Positions 1-12,224 are shown, counted from the stretch's first letter. The stretch: DNA of 64,000 nucleotides from Odontocerum albicorne (GCA_949825065.1 OX463841.1:25382476-25446475); one strand, 5' to 3'. The notes: generated by a model not told the origin, from the sequence alone. A program made the numbers and translations.

Positions 1-11
1 ATATTGAAACT

Positions 12-102
12 GTGAAAGAAGTGTATCGCGATGGGAAATACTAGCACTCTCTCTTCTCTGCCTATTCTGACAAGAAGATGACGGGATGGTATGTGTGTAC
101 TA
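12..102 (+). mobile_element. RTE-like LINE 3-prime tail
   Basis: This is the last coding stretch and tail of a LINE family seen many times in the window. The hallmark is a segment reading like TCGCGATGGGAAA, then CTCTCTGCCTA, then an ACAGG-like block (diverged here) and a run ending in ATGGTATGTGTGT. Only the 3-prime end is present, as expected for 5-prime-truncated retrocopies. The family is inferred from the better copies at 8.8, 13.4 and 45.6 kb. Confidence 0.55.
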
Positions 103-1445
103 TAGCGTTGTTTCGTAAGTAAATATAGTCTTAAGATATATTTAGCACCACATAATTGATTTACGTGTAGTTAAGTAAAATGAAATTTAAATCGGGATGT
201 TTTGATTGAAATTTCTCCAGATCATTAATTTCTACAATACTGTCTCTAACGATCGGACAGATATAAATAAATGAATAATCATTTATTGATGCACATTATG
301 TAAATGTATATCCAGAAATTACACATATAATTAAGGCAATGGAAAATATGCTACACATGAAATAGGTAATCATATCCTCCTAGCCGAGATTCACCCCCTT
401 CAATAGGATATCATACCCGGGCTAGAGAAAGTCTACATTTTCTGTCCACTCTCTTTAAGATTACTTGCTCGCCCATCTTTTAGATGCTTTAATGAAATAG
501 TGTCAATATGTTTTTTATAGGGCGTTTTCTAATGTTACAGCGGTTACAGCTCGGACATGTTGGATTGCTATGTGTGAATTTCGAGTATGCAACTGCTGTC
601 TTAGGACAGGTAATGAGCCTAATGAGATGGCTGATATACAATGAACTGTTTGTCTTGTATACAATATGTAAAAATTCAAAGTAGTACATAATTTTTGTTA
701 TCAAAGTACAATACATTTTAACCGAAAATTGTGAAATATGTCACTCAAAAATAATGCTCAAATATCAACGAATATATCGGCAAAACCTCCGTATAAAATG
801 CAGTACTTAAAGTTGAGTTGTAAAAAATATAAATTCAAATTATAAAACTAAATAAGAAAATAAGTAAAAACATTTGGAATCCTCATTTTTTTGTACTTGG
901 TCAATAGTAAACAGAAAATTTGGAATACGTCGAAGTTAAAATTCTTATACTCGTAGTACTCGAGATTGTGCATATTTTTGATACTGACTTTTTCCTTTAT
1001 ATTAGGCTAAAATCTTTTTACTTACTTGTTGGTCAAACGTCTGGAAGCTTTGCGATAGCAAGAAGGGAGCTGCCTACAAGAATATCCAGGTTAAAATATT
1101 CACCAAGCCTTGGTCCTATAAAAAAAAACTGCCCAAACGTACTGTGTCTGTCATATGCAAGATAAGAAAATGCCATTGTCGAATACGAAGCCATCTTTAT
1201 AAAATCCATATGTAATTAAAGAAATCCCTACATGCACGTGTGAGATGGGAGAGGAAATCCTTTACCATAATTTCTTTAGTATTAATAAGTTCGATTTCTT
1301 GTTTTTGTAAAAAAAAACACTGTCCATAATGGATGCGAGACACTATCCAAAAATCACATACAATTTTCAAATAATATGTGTGTTTTGTAGAGCTAATCAC
1401 TATTTATTTATTTCATCCACGATCACAGCCTACATTAAAATAATA
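103..1445. other. AT-rich stretch, nothing recognised
   Basis: Short open frames here have no recognisable motif and the composition is uniform AT-rich. I see no RNA gene, TIR or coding signature. Confidence 0.4.
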
Positions 1446-1960
1446 CAGTAAAACCTAAAGTACCCGGACTAAATGGGGATAAAGGTTATTGAGATACCGA
1501 AAAATCGGATAACGAGAGGAGCAAAACAACGTCTAGAACATAATTTTATCTAGTAAATTTGTATATTTTTTGTGAAAATACGAAATTTTTTATTCGTACA
1601 TAAAAAACACTTTAAATCTTCAAATATTAATTATAAATTATATATACACCTACAGTATTTAAAAAATCAATTATGGCTTAAACGTAGATGTCCTTTTCGT
1701 AACCACCAAATCACGTATTCTTTTGAGATATATAAGTATCTGGATTAAAATTCTTCCTGTCTCTCAAACCACTTCATAGCAACATCTAATCATTGAAAAG
1801 CTTCAAAATGTGTAGGACCAAGACTAACCTCGGAAATCTCTTAATTTTTTTCATTGTCTTGTTCTTCTGAGGGTAACACCGATATGACCACATATATATC
1901 CTTGTCGTACAAAATTTGGAATCCAGTATCGTTGGCATTGCAATTTAACTACTCCCTGAA
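1446..1960 (-). pseudogene. pogo/Tigger-like transposon end with transposase C-terminus
   Basis: The block starts with CAGTAAAACCT preceded by TA, the usual terminal motif of pogo/Tigger elements. Reading leftward from about 1830 to 1690, the minus strand gives pieces such as SLGPTHFEAFQ, AMKWFERQEEF and LKRIRDLVVTKR. These resemble the extreme C-terminus of pogo-type (CENP-B-like) transposases, which ends in an 'xxWLEQQ...LLLLKRLRDLA' type segment close to the TIR. The reading needs at least one stop suppressed and one frameshift, so it is a dead remnant. The other end and the DDE core were not found. The family call rests on the TIR and C-terminal resemblance together. Confidence 0.55.
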
Positions 1961-2435
1961 ATCTTTTCTACCGCATTATGTGCATATTACAATTTACATT
2001 CGTGAAATTCCCACTCTTCGATATAGTATACTGTGCTGTATAAAATACGTAACACATTTGTATGATCCACTTTTTTTTGTTCTGGCATTTAATTTGTCAA
2101 ATCCTGATGTTTTCAGGATCATCGAGGTCCGAATAATAAGTTTCTCTTGTATTATAATTATTTTTATGCAACCAATCAATGGAATTAAAATTCTCAAAAT
2201 ATAAATGAAATGGAATCACCTTTAGTGGGCGTAAGTACTTAAGAATTTTTATTTGCATTGACGTAGCTTAAAATTTGCACCCCCTCGCACAAATTATTAA
2301 CTAAATGTCGTTTGGGAATACGGTTGAAGTCCAACTGCCAAGGTAAAGTCTGTACATACATTTATGTTTTTTTTATACATCATAAATCCTAATATTCTAT
2401 TTTTTTCACATGCGTTTTTATTATTCGTATATACA
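1961..2435. other. AT-rich stretch, nothing recognised
   Basis: No motif, repeat terminus or RNA gene recognised. Overlapping open frames on both strands look like chance frames. Confidence 0.4.
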
Positions 2436-2945
2436 TACACAAATGCCATCACCCCATGTTTTTTGTGGGGTAGGCAGAGAGATAATAGCTCTAAACATTT
2501 CTATCCAAGCGTACAACTTTCTCCTTCTTTCAAAATCTGGTTCATATGATCCCATCCTTGTTTTTCTCGGTCTATCTCTTTCACGCTCACCTTGCACTTC
2601 TGACTAGTATATTTGCTTAGTCATTCATTCTCTCCACATGTCATAATCGTCTTAAAGCGCCTTTCTTCATCTTTTTCAAAACATCCACTTTATTCATGAA
2701 TTATTTTCTGATGTCTTCATTCTGCTTTCTTTCAAACATTGACACTCACATCTCCCATATTTTTTTACGAGTAGATCGCGAAAACATGAATTTATATATA
2801 AATTAAACGACCAAAGTAACATCACACATCCTTGGTTTACGCTTTTCGTAACTTTAAACCACTCAGTGAGTTCTCCAATTACTCTTACACATACATTATT
2901 GTCATCACACAGCGAGGTGATTGCATTTAGTAATTTAACATTCAC
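2436..2945 (-). pseudogene. RTE-like LINE fragment with reverse-transcriptase palm motif
   Basis: On the minus strand an 83-codon open frame (2945 to 2694) contains EWFKVTKSVNQGCVM followed by LLWSFNLYINSCFRDLL. This is the QGC(V)-(S/L)P-x-LFN-x-Y-(I/M) segment of non-LTR reverse transcriptases, just before the catalytic FADD box. The FADD box itself is missing. Downstream (2690 to 2440) the sequence jumps to the C-terminal region: the rightward text contains CCACATGTC and the family tail GTGGGGTAGGCAGAGAG, which reverse-complements to the tail seen in other copies. The copy is therefore truncated at its 5-prime end and internally deleted. Confidence 0.72.
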
Positions 2946-3880
2946 GCCATACCTTCATTGTATACTAAAACCAATGTAACTATGAATGCGCTCAGTTATT
3001 AAATATATTTAAAAAAACAATTATTTGGTTTAAAAGCTACTAGTTTGATTGTTTAAAATTTCCAGTATTTTTTGCTATAGTATACATGTCTGAAATGCAA
3101 GCGAAAGCAAACACACAAAATATCCTTTAGAATTTTGGAAAACCTGACGCTGACAGGGCATGGCAAAATTAAGGAAAGCTTTAAAAAATATTACTTTAGG
3201 TTCCTGACTTTGCACCCCTCTTTGTCAAGTGCCCGTGGAGAACTTTCCCCCTCACCCTTGCTACGCCACTGCATATCTGTGGTCTTAGGTAAATTTTTGA
3301 TATGGAACTTTAAAGGAGAATTGAAAATTCAAAAAGTGTTCACTACGAGTATACTCCTGTTTTGAAAATTTAATGCTGCCAACTAACTTTCCATTTCCAA
3401 GTAAATTTTTACGAAATCAGGAGTTTTTGAAAAAATATATATTCATTTTTACGCTAATATCCTGACTACAACAAGAACTTTACCTAGGACCATGGATATC
3501 TTTAGTCTTTGGTCAAAAGTTAATTTGAGCAAATTTATTCATTTCAATAACATTCAAGTGGATTCTAAGTTTCAATATTTTCAAGAAGTAAAGGTTTGGA
3601 TGTCTATTGTTACAAATTATACAGTAAACAGTAAATAATACAATTTTAATGATGGTTTCATTCTCACTAGGTTGTAAATAATTTTGATTTTTCTTAGTAT
3701 GTACAATACAATATAATATATGATCAAATTTAGAAAATATTTATTTTTAAACAGATTTGAGGATAACACATTTAACACTGCAGGATTTTATTTAATGTAC
3801 GGCACGATATGCAATCCCTCGCAAGCAAGTATGTTTGTTAACAGCCGTTTTGTTTATTTAAGACGCTTGTGCATGTATTT
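2946..3880. other. AT-rich stretch with a small C-rich repeat-like patch
   Basis: Mostly featureless. At about 3210-3270 a patch reads CCCCTCACCC then TTGCTACGCCACTGC, a wording often seen at the ends of dispersed insect DNA repeats. I cannot assign it to a family or define its borders. Confidence 0.3.
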
Positions 3881-3884
3881 GTTT

Positions 3885-4540
3885 GTTGTGTGCAAACTGT
3901 TGTATTTCGCACGCACAGAGTCTTGACAGATCCAACCCAAAGTTCCATTGGCATGGATATCAAACTTCCATGACGATTGACCAGTTTAAAATTGTTGAAC
4001 GTTTCAAGTTGTTATTGCTGAAGCTTTTCGTTTTCTTTCTCCAGTGCAATAATCATCAGACCATTTATCATTTGGATATATGTATGTATATACCATATTT
4101 AAATACTAAATGCAGGGAAAAATTGTTCGAGTCTGAGTATTTAAGAATATCGTTTTTAAAAGTACGAAATCTTATTTTTGCATAAAAAGAAAACTGCACA
4201 TAATGGCTAAGAAACACCTATGGGTGTATTGATTTACTATGTACAAACTGTTGTATTTCAGCAAGTACACAGTCTTGGCAGATTCTACCCAAAGTTACGA
4301 CTGCTAAGAAATCAAAACTCCACAGCGATTGGAAGGTTTAAAGTTGTTATTGCTGAAATCTTTCGTTACAGAGTTTTAATTTGTTGCTATTTTTATGTTG
4401 CCTAACGACGTTATGAGAATGTATAATAAATAGATTTTTAAGTTACAAAAAAATCATATTTAGTATGGTTAAAGAGTAAAAACAGTTCGAACGCGAATTT
4501 AGGAACTTGAAAGATTAAGAAAAATCAAGTTTGTACAAAC
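3885..4540. repeat. Diverged tandem duplication, about 350-bp unit, two copies
   Basis: The segment starting near 3890 (GCAAACTGTTGTATTTC) recurs near 4244 (ACAAACTGTTGTATTTCAGC), and matching sub-blocks follow in the same order: AGTCTTG(A/G)CAGAT, CCCAAAGTT and AAAGTTGTTATTGCTGAA-like text. A second pair, GTTCGAGTCTGAGTATTTA near 4130 and GTTCGAACGCGAATTTA near 4485, extends the match. This supports an old head-to-tail duplication rather than two unrelated inserts. No protein similarity was recognised. Confidence 0.6.
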
Positions 4541-4766
4541 TGAAAAAGTATTAGGTGTTTTATGACCATTTAAAAAAATAAACAAAGGATGTTGAAGAGA
4601 TTTGAATTTCAAATTGTTTTGGATATTAATCATTGCCTAACAAAATTTGCATCGTCCTCCGAAAATTCCCACTCGATCGCAGCTAATTTCTGTTCCCTTA
4701 TCTCAGCTCGGGAATACAGGAAGCAAGAATGAAATAATACATATAATCAAAATATTGTATATTGCA

Positions 4767-4960
4767 GAGCGCAAGCGCTGATTCCTCGGGAACGTTCCGA
4801 GCATCAAGCGTCAAACGCCGGCACAGCGGGCGACCGCGCGCCGCACAGACTGCTCCGCTACTCGCCGCTCTGTAGTCGCGGCTCCTCGCTTCAATCGACC
4901 GCGTGTCTCATCCGCGGATCAGTGTGACGCCATCGCGCGTCTAATGCGGTTGTATTTAGC
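4767..4960 (+). promoter_or_regulatory. CpG-rich island, candidate host promoter / first exon
   Basis: About 195 bp with roughly 30 CpG dinucleotides stand out against very AT-rich flanks. The block contains a perfect 10-bp palindrome GGAACGTTCC at 4789-4798 and the inverted pair AGCGC-AA-GCGCT at about 4768-4779. An arthropod initiator-like TCAGTG lies at 4919-4924 on the plus strand. Insect first exons and 5-prime UTRs often look like this in AT-rich genomes. Strand is inferred only from the initiator match. No TATA box was seen at the expected distance. Confidence 0.45.
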
Positions 4961-5012
4961 TCTGTTCCATCTAGACAGTGCTCCGAACACTTGTTTATGT
5001 GTGAAGTGTTGA
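4944..5012 (+). CDS. Short ORF (22 codons) in the presumed 5-prime leader
   Basis: An ATG about 20 bp downstream of the initiator-like motif opens a 22-codon frame beginning MRLYLALFHL and ending CVKC. It could be an upstream ORF in a 5-prime leader. It is not recognised as a known protein and may well be untranslated. Possible splice donors downstream are CAG/GTTGTA near 5293 and AAG/GTAACA near 5313, both unproven. Confidence 0.2.
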   Translation: MRLYLALFHLDSAPNTCLCVKC

Positions 5013-7274
5013 CGCCTATGACATATTTTAAGGTCACATTGTGTTGAAAAAAAAAACTTGTGTGTCAGTGGAATAGTGAATTGTTTTGAATACTTGTGCT
5101 CATCAAACTTTGCGAGAAATTAATATTTGACTTAGAAAGGAGTTTATATTTATGTGTGTCTTTCCGAACTTTACTTTCTTTAGTGGTATTTAAAAAAAAC
5201 CGGTACACGGGTTGTAGTTTATTGATGTAAACACTATCATTTTTTCCCCTGGCTAATTGAGCAGTTATACTTACAGCTGTTCGTCCCTGACAGGTTGTAC
5301 TTAAAAAAAAAGGTAACATTTTTATTATAAATATTGTGTTATATTACATATCAATTTGATCCTTAACGTGTTTATATATTTATAAGGAATTCTTTATTTT
5401 TTAATGTCACATTCTGAGAAGTTGTTTAATTCACTAATGAAGAATTTAAATATTCCCTAGTTGAAATTAAATAAAATGAATAAATTTTAATCGAAATTAA
5501 AATGATCTATAATTTTCATTATGCTAGAAATTTTTCCATATGTATGAAAATGTGACCAGTAAAAATTTCATGTATAATGAAAACATTTTATTTAACCGAC
5601 TTAGCTTAGTCAGTCGTGTGCAACCATAAGTTTCTACAGGTAAACAAAAAAATCATCAATAACAATCCTTGATGCTAAGGGTGAGTTCTAGGAATTCTCC
5701 GAAACTAAGGAAAAAAGTGGTTATTCCGGTCGGGACAGGCTCTCTATTTATCATAAATTGAGAGATTAAACAATATTGAAAATATATTTACAATCGTAAT
5801 GAATAACAAATTATTGATATATACTCGTATATATACAATATATAAAATAAATTGATCAAAACACTACTTTACGCTGGAATAAACGTACGCTTTCCTAAAA
5901 TATCACTGAATATTTGTATTTTTAGGATATAATCAATAAAAAATAAGTAATAAACGTGTCGTGTCACAAAGACAAAGTTAACTTACCGAAAAAAATCTTC
6001 GTTTTTTAATAAAGAAATTGGACTAAACATAAATAATTATAGTTATTAGAGATAAAGGTGTTAGAAGCTTTGTTTTCTTGAAAACATTAGTTAAATATGT
6101 AATTCCTCTTAGAATGAATTGATACTCAAAGTATGTTTACCGTGCAGCGTATAAGAAATAAATCTTTTGAATAAATTAGTAAGAAATGTTATAAATAAAA
6201 CACTATAAATTGACGCATTCTTGAAATGCCAATATTGATAATGTCACTATAAAAATAGTTTAAGTTAGTTTTGACAAATGTTATATGAAAAATAATGTTT
6301 TGAACTACTTATTGATGCATTTTAAAAATTAAACTCAAAACACCTGTATTTGAGAACGTTATTTACCGATTATTGAAGCGAAATTTTATAATATCAATTG
6401 ATATACGAGTATCTTTCAAATAAAAGATTCGAGTATCAATATTCAAAATGTGTTTTTCTTTGTATTTAAATTTGAATACGAGTATTTAATATACTGAATG
6501 CATTTTATACGCAATGAAGTTTTATTTTCTAAAACTTCGCCATTTATTAATTTTCTTGTTTATCTCAAAATATGTTTAAGTTGCATTTCAAAAATGTTAC
6601 TAAAATGTATTTCAATTCATTACTTTGTAGATAAGAATGTTTATCTGGCCACCTAAGGTGGCATTAAAAACAATAGATTTATATTAGGAGTCGTATCGTG
6701 AAATCAGAATTTTAATATATATGGCAATCAAGAAGAAATGTCACTCATATTGTGCATCTTGAAACATGATATAATCAAAATTACACTATGACACGTATGA
6801 TAGCGTGTTTAGAATTTTACAACGCTTGCAATATTTGTTGAATCATTGAATTTTATTCACCAGAATAAGTACCAACGCATGAGCACAACAAGAAGACAAC
6901 AAAGAAAAGCAAAACTTTCTGTGGCATTCTGTTCAAATCGTATATTCGTCTCTTGAAATAAATATTTATTTTAATACTCATATAGATACTCGTATAAAAA
7001 CGATAAAATATGTACCGAACGATTATTTATTTATATTCATACTAAATCAAGGTGCAATAAAAGTGAGATGTATTTATTTAATATATGTTTCTGTTAAAAT
7101 TCAAGTATTTGTGTGAAATAAACAATTTTCAAACGTATAAATATTCAAGTGAAAATAAATTAAATGTGCAAGAAATCAATAATTGTGTCAATTACGTACT
7201 TTTTGGTAAACTAAAAAGTTTAGATAATACACAAAATTCTCTATTTCACAATATAAATAAATTTTTTCATGTTA
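5013..7274. other. AT-rich stretch, possible intron
   Basis: About 2.2 kb of AT-rich sequence without recognisable coding motifs or transposon ends. If the CpG-rich block upstream is a first exon, this would be intronic. That is inference only. Confidence 0.35.
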
Positions 7275-7425
7275 TCCATCAACACATCCGAACTGGCGCT
7301 GCCGACATATTGAAGAGCGTGGCCGGGCTACAACATTGTCTTCAGTTCTATGAATGGAACCTTCAATATTAGAGCCACTGGAGAAACACGGAATTCGTCA
7401 TTGACACGGTTCGTTATTGCCTTAT
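7275..7425 (+). repeat. Hairpin-led dispersed repeat, copy 1 of 4
   Basis: The block begins with CATCAACACATCCG, a short loop, then CCGACATATTGAAG and GAGCGTGGCCGGG, so the start can fold into an imperfect hairpin. The same arrangement recurs at 23.87, 34.66 and (inverted) 63.95 kb. Copies at 7.3 and 34.7 kb also share an ACAACATT-like block and an AGA(G/A)CCACT block further on, giving a unit of at least 110-150 bp. The family is unidentified. Confidence 0.55.
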
Positions 7426-7960
7426 GTTGGCAATAATGTATCGGAAATCCAACCCGAATGTAAACATACTAACGAGAAGCAATAAATACGCAAGTCAAAT
7501 AACTTTTTTTTTTTAATAAAATGGGTATTTTAATACAACAGTGAAAGAATTCAATTATTATTCTTCCTTTCCATTGTTTTGTTTGCACTTTCGTTCTGCA
7601 CTAACAGGTCATCCTTCCAACACTGAGTTGTTCCTTCGAGTAAACAGGTTTGAACGTACGAGTATTGCAGAGAATACTGGAGATGTATCATATGTGCATT
7701 ATCTTGTAATGTGCATGCTAGAATATTATTATTGTCTTCCCTGCCTGAAAACACTTTTCAGTAAATGCTAGATTTGGGAATTTTTCTTCAGTTTCTACAA
7801 TTTCTTCAGCGTCACCAATCTAGAAAATAAGAGATTAATCTTTCTTTGCTGTTAACAACACATTTATCTTTTTGTTTCGTAAATAAATATATGTCGTAAT
7901 ATATTTTTTTAGGTGAACTTTAGTTGTATCGTTTATTAACCGGAGTCGGCAGCAAAAGGC
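7426..7960. other. AT-rich stretch, nothing recognised
   Basis: No repeat end or coding motif seen apart from a TACGAGTA octamer at 7657. Confidence 0.35.
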
Positions 7961-7961
7961 A

Positions 7962-8165
7962 GTCTTTAAGTCAGCAGCATATTATTACACTAGCAGGTTT
8001 ATTGCCATGTGACAATCTCTTCTAAACCAACTAGAAATCTGTTAAACATACCTTAAATGCAAAAAGACTAAAACCTTTTTAAAAAAATGTCAATGGGAAA
8101 CGAACCTGCAAGTTCCAGATTGAAAGACCAGGGTCTTATCAACTATGCAGGGTAGATCATCCACG
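7962..8165 (-). mobile_element. tRNA-derived SINE
   Basis: Minus-strand copy of the main SINE family of the window. On the plus strand the order is the 3-prime hairpin block (TTATTGCCATGTGACAATC), a body with AAAACCTTTTTAAAAAA, then the diverged tRNA-like head. It is more decayed than the copies at 27.4 and 52.9 kb. Confidence 0.65.
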
Positions 8166-8464
8166 GAGCTTTGTTTATTATCAAACTATCTGAAACAGAC
8201 TCATTACACCACCGGTATAAATGATTGTGTAGCCCAGAAAATGATGAGTAATTTATTGTCGTCGAGCATATGAAGTCATCCAAGGGTAATGAAGAGGAAC
8301 AGAGAGACCAAGGGCACCGTGTGCATTATGCATGCACGCAAGCAAAACCCAGAACTTCTGGATAATAAATATACCATACAGCTGCCTGATACAGATCTTT
8401 GCTAAGTCGTGCCGTATTCTTAATTAAATCTTCAGAACGAATACGTATATTGTTATTATCTGTG

Positions 8465-8665
8465 ATGACGACCTCCGTGGCCTGTTCGGTAAGATAATGG
8501 CCTTCCATCTAGAGGTTTCGGGCTCAATTCTCGATAATACCCAAAAAAAAAGATACTTAAAAAGGCGTTCCAGACTGGTTTAAGTGTTCGACTGGTAACA
8601 ATACTGGCACACGCTAGACGTGTGAGAGTATGTTTGTTGCCTGTGTAGTATTTTTAATGCGTACG
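8465..8665 (+). mobile_element. tRNA-derived SINE with a different 3-prime region
   Basis: The head GACGACCTCCGTGGCCTG is shared with the main SINE family, but after the body GGCGTTCCAGACTGG the text departs from it, reading GTTCGACTGGTAACAATACT and later GTTTGTTGCCTGTGTAG. The 3-prime hairpin typical of the main family is absent. This suggests a sister SINE subfamily with another tail, or a composite copy. Confidence 0.5.
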
Positions 8666-8782
8666 ATGCCGAACCACATGAATGAATGAACGAATCTGCG
8701 ATACAATTAACTTCATATTCCCAATGAGATTCTTATTCCAAAACTTTTGATTTGTTATTTATAAAAATCTGCCAGGATGATA

Positions 8783-9252
8783 GATAGTCCACAACTTTAG
8801 TACAAACTTTGATGTATGGGAGTAAAACATGGTCGTGGAACAATAACGAAAATAGCCGAATAAATGGGGTGACAATGTATGACATAATACGGAATAAAGG
8901 GATTAGGAATGAATGCGAACTTAAAGCTGATGTGTTGAGTAAGATGAAGAAGAGCACTCTGTGGTGGTTTAGGCACGTGGAACGAATGAATGAAGAATGG
9001 TAAGTTAAATCGAATATACAGTGCAAATGTGAGTTGAAGGCTTGGTAGAGGAAGATCACGAAAAATATGGTTGGATTAAGTGTATAATAGTTTGAAAAAA
9101 GGAACCATAAGAATTCAGATAACTTATAGGAACTGCATGAGAAAGTGTATGTATTAAAAGAGGCGAAAGATGTGTGTCGCGATAGGAAAATTTAGCATTC
9201 GCTCTTTTCTGTCTGCCCCAACAGGGAGACATTATGATGGAATGTATGTTTT
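8783..9252 (+). pseudogene. RTE-like LINE, C-terminal coding end and tail
   Basis: The plus-strand frame starting at 8809 reads MYGSKTWSW and later STLWWFRHVERMNEEW. A 'tYG-x-e-x-W' block followed by 'xxWfGHVeRM' is typical of the region after the reverse-transcriptase domain in RTE-like insect LINEs. The reading then shifts frame through a GRGR-type segment and the sequence ends in the family tail (GTCGCGATAGGAAAATTT, then CCCCAACAGGGAGACA). Stops and a frameshift show it is dead. The clade name is approximate. Confidence 0.7.
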
Positions 9253-9518
9253 TATTGGTTACCAGTTTGTACGTTAGTTATATTCTTATGAATGCTAAAA
9301 TCGTCTTATTTCAATATTGTGCATTAGTTCCGTTTTCTTGTTCTTTGCGACTCAATTTTTTTTTGTGTGTTTTTGGTCTGTTATTTTACGTTTTATAGTA
9401 TATAGTATTGTTATCAAATTATCAGGAACCGAGCGGGGAAGTATCCAAACTAAATGGCCTCTGCTGAAAGTTTTCTATACTGAGACTTAAATTATTATAT
9501 TTTGTATATTTTAATCCT
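9253..9518. other. AT-rich stretch, nothing recognised
   Basis: No feature recognised. Confidence 0.3.
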
Positions 9519-9522
9519 TCAA

Positions 9523-9592
9523 TATGAGAGGGTTCGATTCCCTAGTTAGAGAGCCCTTGAGGAGAGTTTGATCTCTAAACGGCGCTATGTAA
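9523..9592 (+). repeat. Dispersed repeat fragment, copy 1 of 2
   Basis: The block contains GAGGAGAGTTTGATCTCTAA followed by ACGGCGCTATGTAA. The inverted partner at 17.9 kb carries TTAGAGATCAGACTCTCTTC next to ATATAGCGCTG. The shared order marks a dispersed repeat, perhaps a LINE or SINE tail. Family unknown. Confidence 0.5.
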
Positions 9593-10197
9593 TTTGTCAT
9601 TTTGTTAGTATTGTTAAGAAAATAAGGATGTATCTATCTTTAATCATTTTAGTGTTTTAAGATTTTATTGAGTTGTGTAATTCTCTAGTTATGATGCAGA
9701 ATATTCAATAGACTATTTGCTATCTTAGTTTTGGGATACGAGAAGTTGTTTATATCAATAACGATAAGTTTATCAAATTTAGTAATTGGCTTAAAGAACG
9801 CAGCATTTGAGACGTAAAATAATAGAGTTACATTTAGTATAATACGCTCTCCAATAATATAGGAATAAAATTTTTACGCAGTTTATATCAGGATTAAATA
9901 GGACCTACATTTTTTATTTTATTTTATTGGGTTAACCTATAGTTGTAAGTTCGTAAACAATGTATTTGCTTGAATTACATATGCACCCACCCAATAACAG
10001 ATTCACAGCTAGTTAATATATAAGTTCAAACATATGTAAAAGAAAAGTCAATTGAACAAAAAGATAAAATGAATCTCATCGTAATGCACAAAACACTACA
10101 AAATATAGAATGATAAAAAATATTATTGATATGAGACAAAATTGTTGAGATAGTTACAAATAATTTGCAAAAAAATAAACGTCTTAATAATCTAGAC
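9593..10197. other. AT-rich stretch, nothing recognised
   Basis: No feature recognised. Confidence 0.3.
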
Positions 10198-10275
10198 CAG
10201 TGGTTACAGAACTAGGGTCCGTGGACCTCCACGGGTCCGCGAGAGTATCTCAGGGGGTCCGAAAACTTTTTCAGA
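10198..10275 (+). mobile_element. hAT-like terminal sequence
   Basis: CAGTGGTTAC at 10198 is followed by a G/C-rich block (AACTAGGGTCCGTGGACC, then GGGTCCGCGAGAG and GGGGGTCCG) that resembles the 5-prime ends of hAT elements beginning CAGTGGTT with a 'GGTCCGTGGACC' section. The other end and an 8-bp target duplication were not found, so this is a solo end. Confidence 0.5.
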
Positions 10276-12224
10276 CATTAATACAATTATAATATATTAT
10301 AATTATTTTGTAATTGTGTCATTTCCATTTTAAATTTATTTGTTATACTTGTAACAACTAATCTGTATAATTTCGATAATTATAGAATCCCACTGACCTA
10401 GTTAGTTCTTATCGTTTTTGTCAGAGACGAAAGTAAATATTTTCCAAATGTATTATATATTTCTATCAAAATCCTCTTATAAATATAAATTATTTGGGGT
10501 CTGATCAAAAGTTAGGCACAGCTTCATACCAAGACTCTGGCGAATTCGACAGCCACCTCGCGCGCTAGACTTTTAGGGGCGTTGAACCAGTGGAGCATTG
10601 AACTTTGAAGGCGAAAACGGAAGAGTCACTCTAATATTACTGTCTGAATTTCATTTTTTTTTTTATCTTTTAAAACATATTATTTTTGTGTTTATTATTC
10701 AAGAAACGTTCTAGGACATTCGAATAAACAAAAAAATATTGCAGCTGATCTAAAAAACAAAGCTAGTTCAGGATTCAAGACGACCCTTTTATGGTCACCA
10801 GTCATTAAAATCGAGATTGAAATCCAGGAATAATTTCATGAAGAGTGCGCAAAAACTGACGATTTCTCCGGATAAAACGTGTTCTTTGAAGTGGAAAGAA
10901 CAAACACCTGAAAATGGGTAGGACTCTCGGATGACACTAAGAGATCAACTGTCATGACCTACTTGGAAAGCCATAAATAAACTCCGAGTAGGGGGCATTA
11001 GATGTAAGGTGAACTTGCAGAGTTAGGCTCACATTTAATGCTATTCATGAACGCATTATAGGGCAATCTCTGTTGCCTCCTACTGGAAACACGTGGCATA
11101 ATTGATTACTGATGGTTCGAACACGGAAATGCGTGAACGATGTTTGAAAACTGACGTTGAAGGCATTCATGTCAGTTACGAAGTAATGCTGTAAAAGACC
11201 GATCAGTTTTAGTGAACTTTAGGTGCTTGCCGTTGGATCTGAAAGGTTTTTTAATTCGAGTAGAAATAAAGAAGAAATTTAAGATATGCTATTGTATATA
11301 AGATATTTAGCTCTAAACATGAAAAATATAAGCAATACAATGTACGAGGGAGAAGTATTGACACTTAAAAAAGGAATTTTCTTTCGCACTTGATTCTCCT
11401 TACCCGCGTTGCATCGAAAGTTTATCGAACCCAAAAAGTTCCCAAATGTACTGTAAATAACAAGGAACATAACAAGGATTTGCAGTGCGCAGGGCACTCA
11501 AATAACTTCAGTCAGCTCTGGTTTGATAATACGCAATGCGCATATACTATACTACAATATAAACTAAATGTTCATGGCAAAAGCTAGGGCTGAACCAATA
11601 AAATAATGTTATATCAGTTACAGATTTTCTTTTGGGCTATTAAGACAGTTGCCTAAAGGGTAAAATTTCTTAAGGAGCCCGAAGCTTTGCAGAGAAATCC
11701 TAGTTTAGTAAAGGAAAATTGAATTTTGTATATCTTAATCTTTGAATCGCCGGAAGAATAATACGCTGTGATTAGAATTAAACGCTCAGCGCATATAGAA
11801 GAACGTGTACAATAATATTCGTTTCGAATTTTCTCAAAAAGTTCTACAATCCGTTTGTCTCAAATGAGCAGAGTTTTGTTTAATTAAAGAAGATTTTGCT
11901 CAAGACAAGTTAGTTTGAAAAGTGTTTTGAGTAAACATGTGCCGAGTTTTCCGCCCTTTGAATAAACGATTTGCAGGAAGGGATGTTTCGGCATTTTCAA
12001 ATATAAGATTTTTATTAGATTGAAATAATTTGCAATGAGTCTGATATTTTAATTTCGTTTTGAAAAATAAGCTAACTTACTATTTAGAAACAAATGTGAC
12101 ATGTTAACTATAATTTAAAGAAAAATGAAGGAAAATAATGTGCCTTTGAGATGTGGCTTTTAGTAACTTCATGTATTGCCAGAAAACCCAATCAATCGAA
12201 CATTGAATAAGTTAGAATTGAAAC
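10276..12224. other. Unassigned stretch with a moderately G+C-rich patch
   Basis: Most is AT-rich. A patch at 10500-10620 and another at 10780-11200 are more G+C-balanced, but no motif was recognised in six frames and every frame is broken. They could be decayed interior of the hAT-like element beginning at 10198. That is a guess. Confidence 0.3.
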
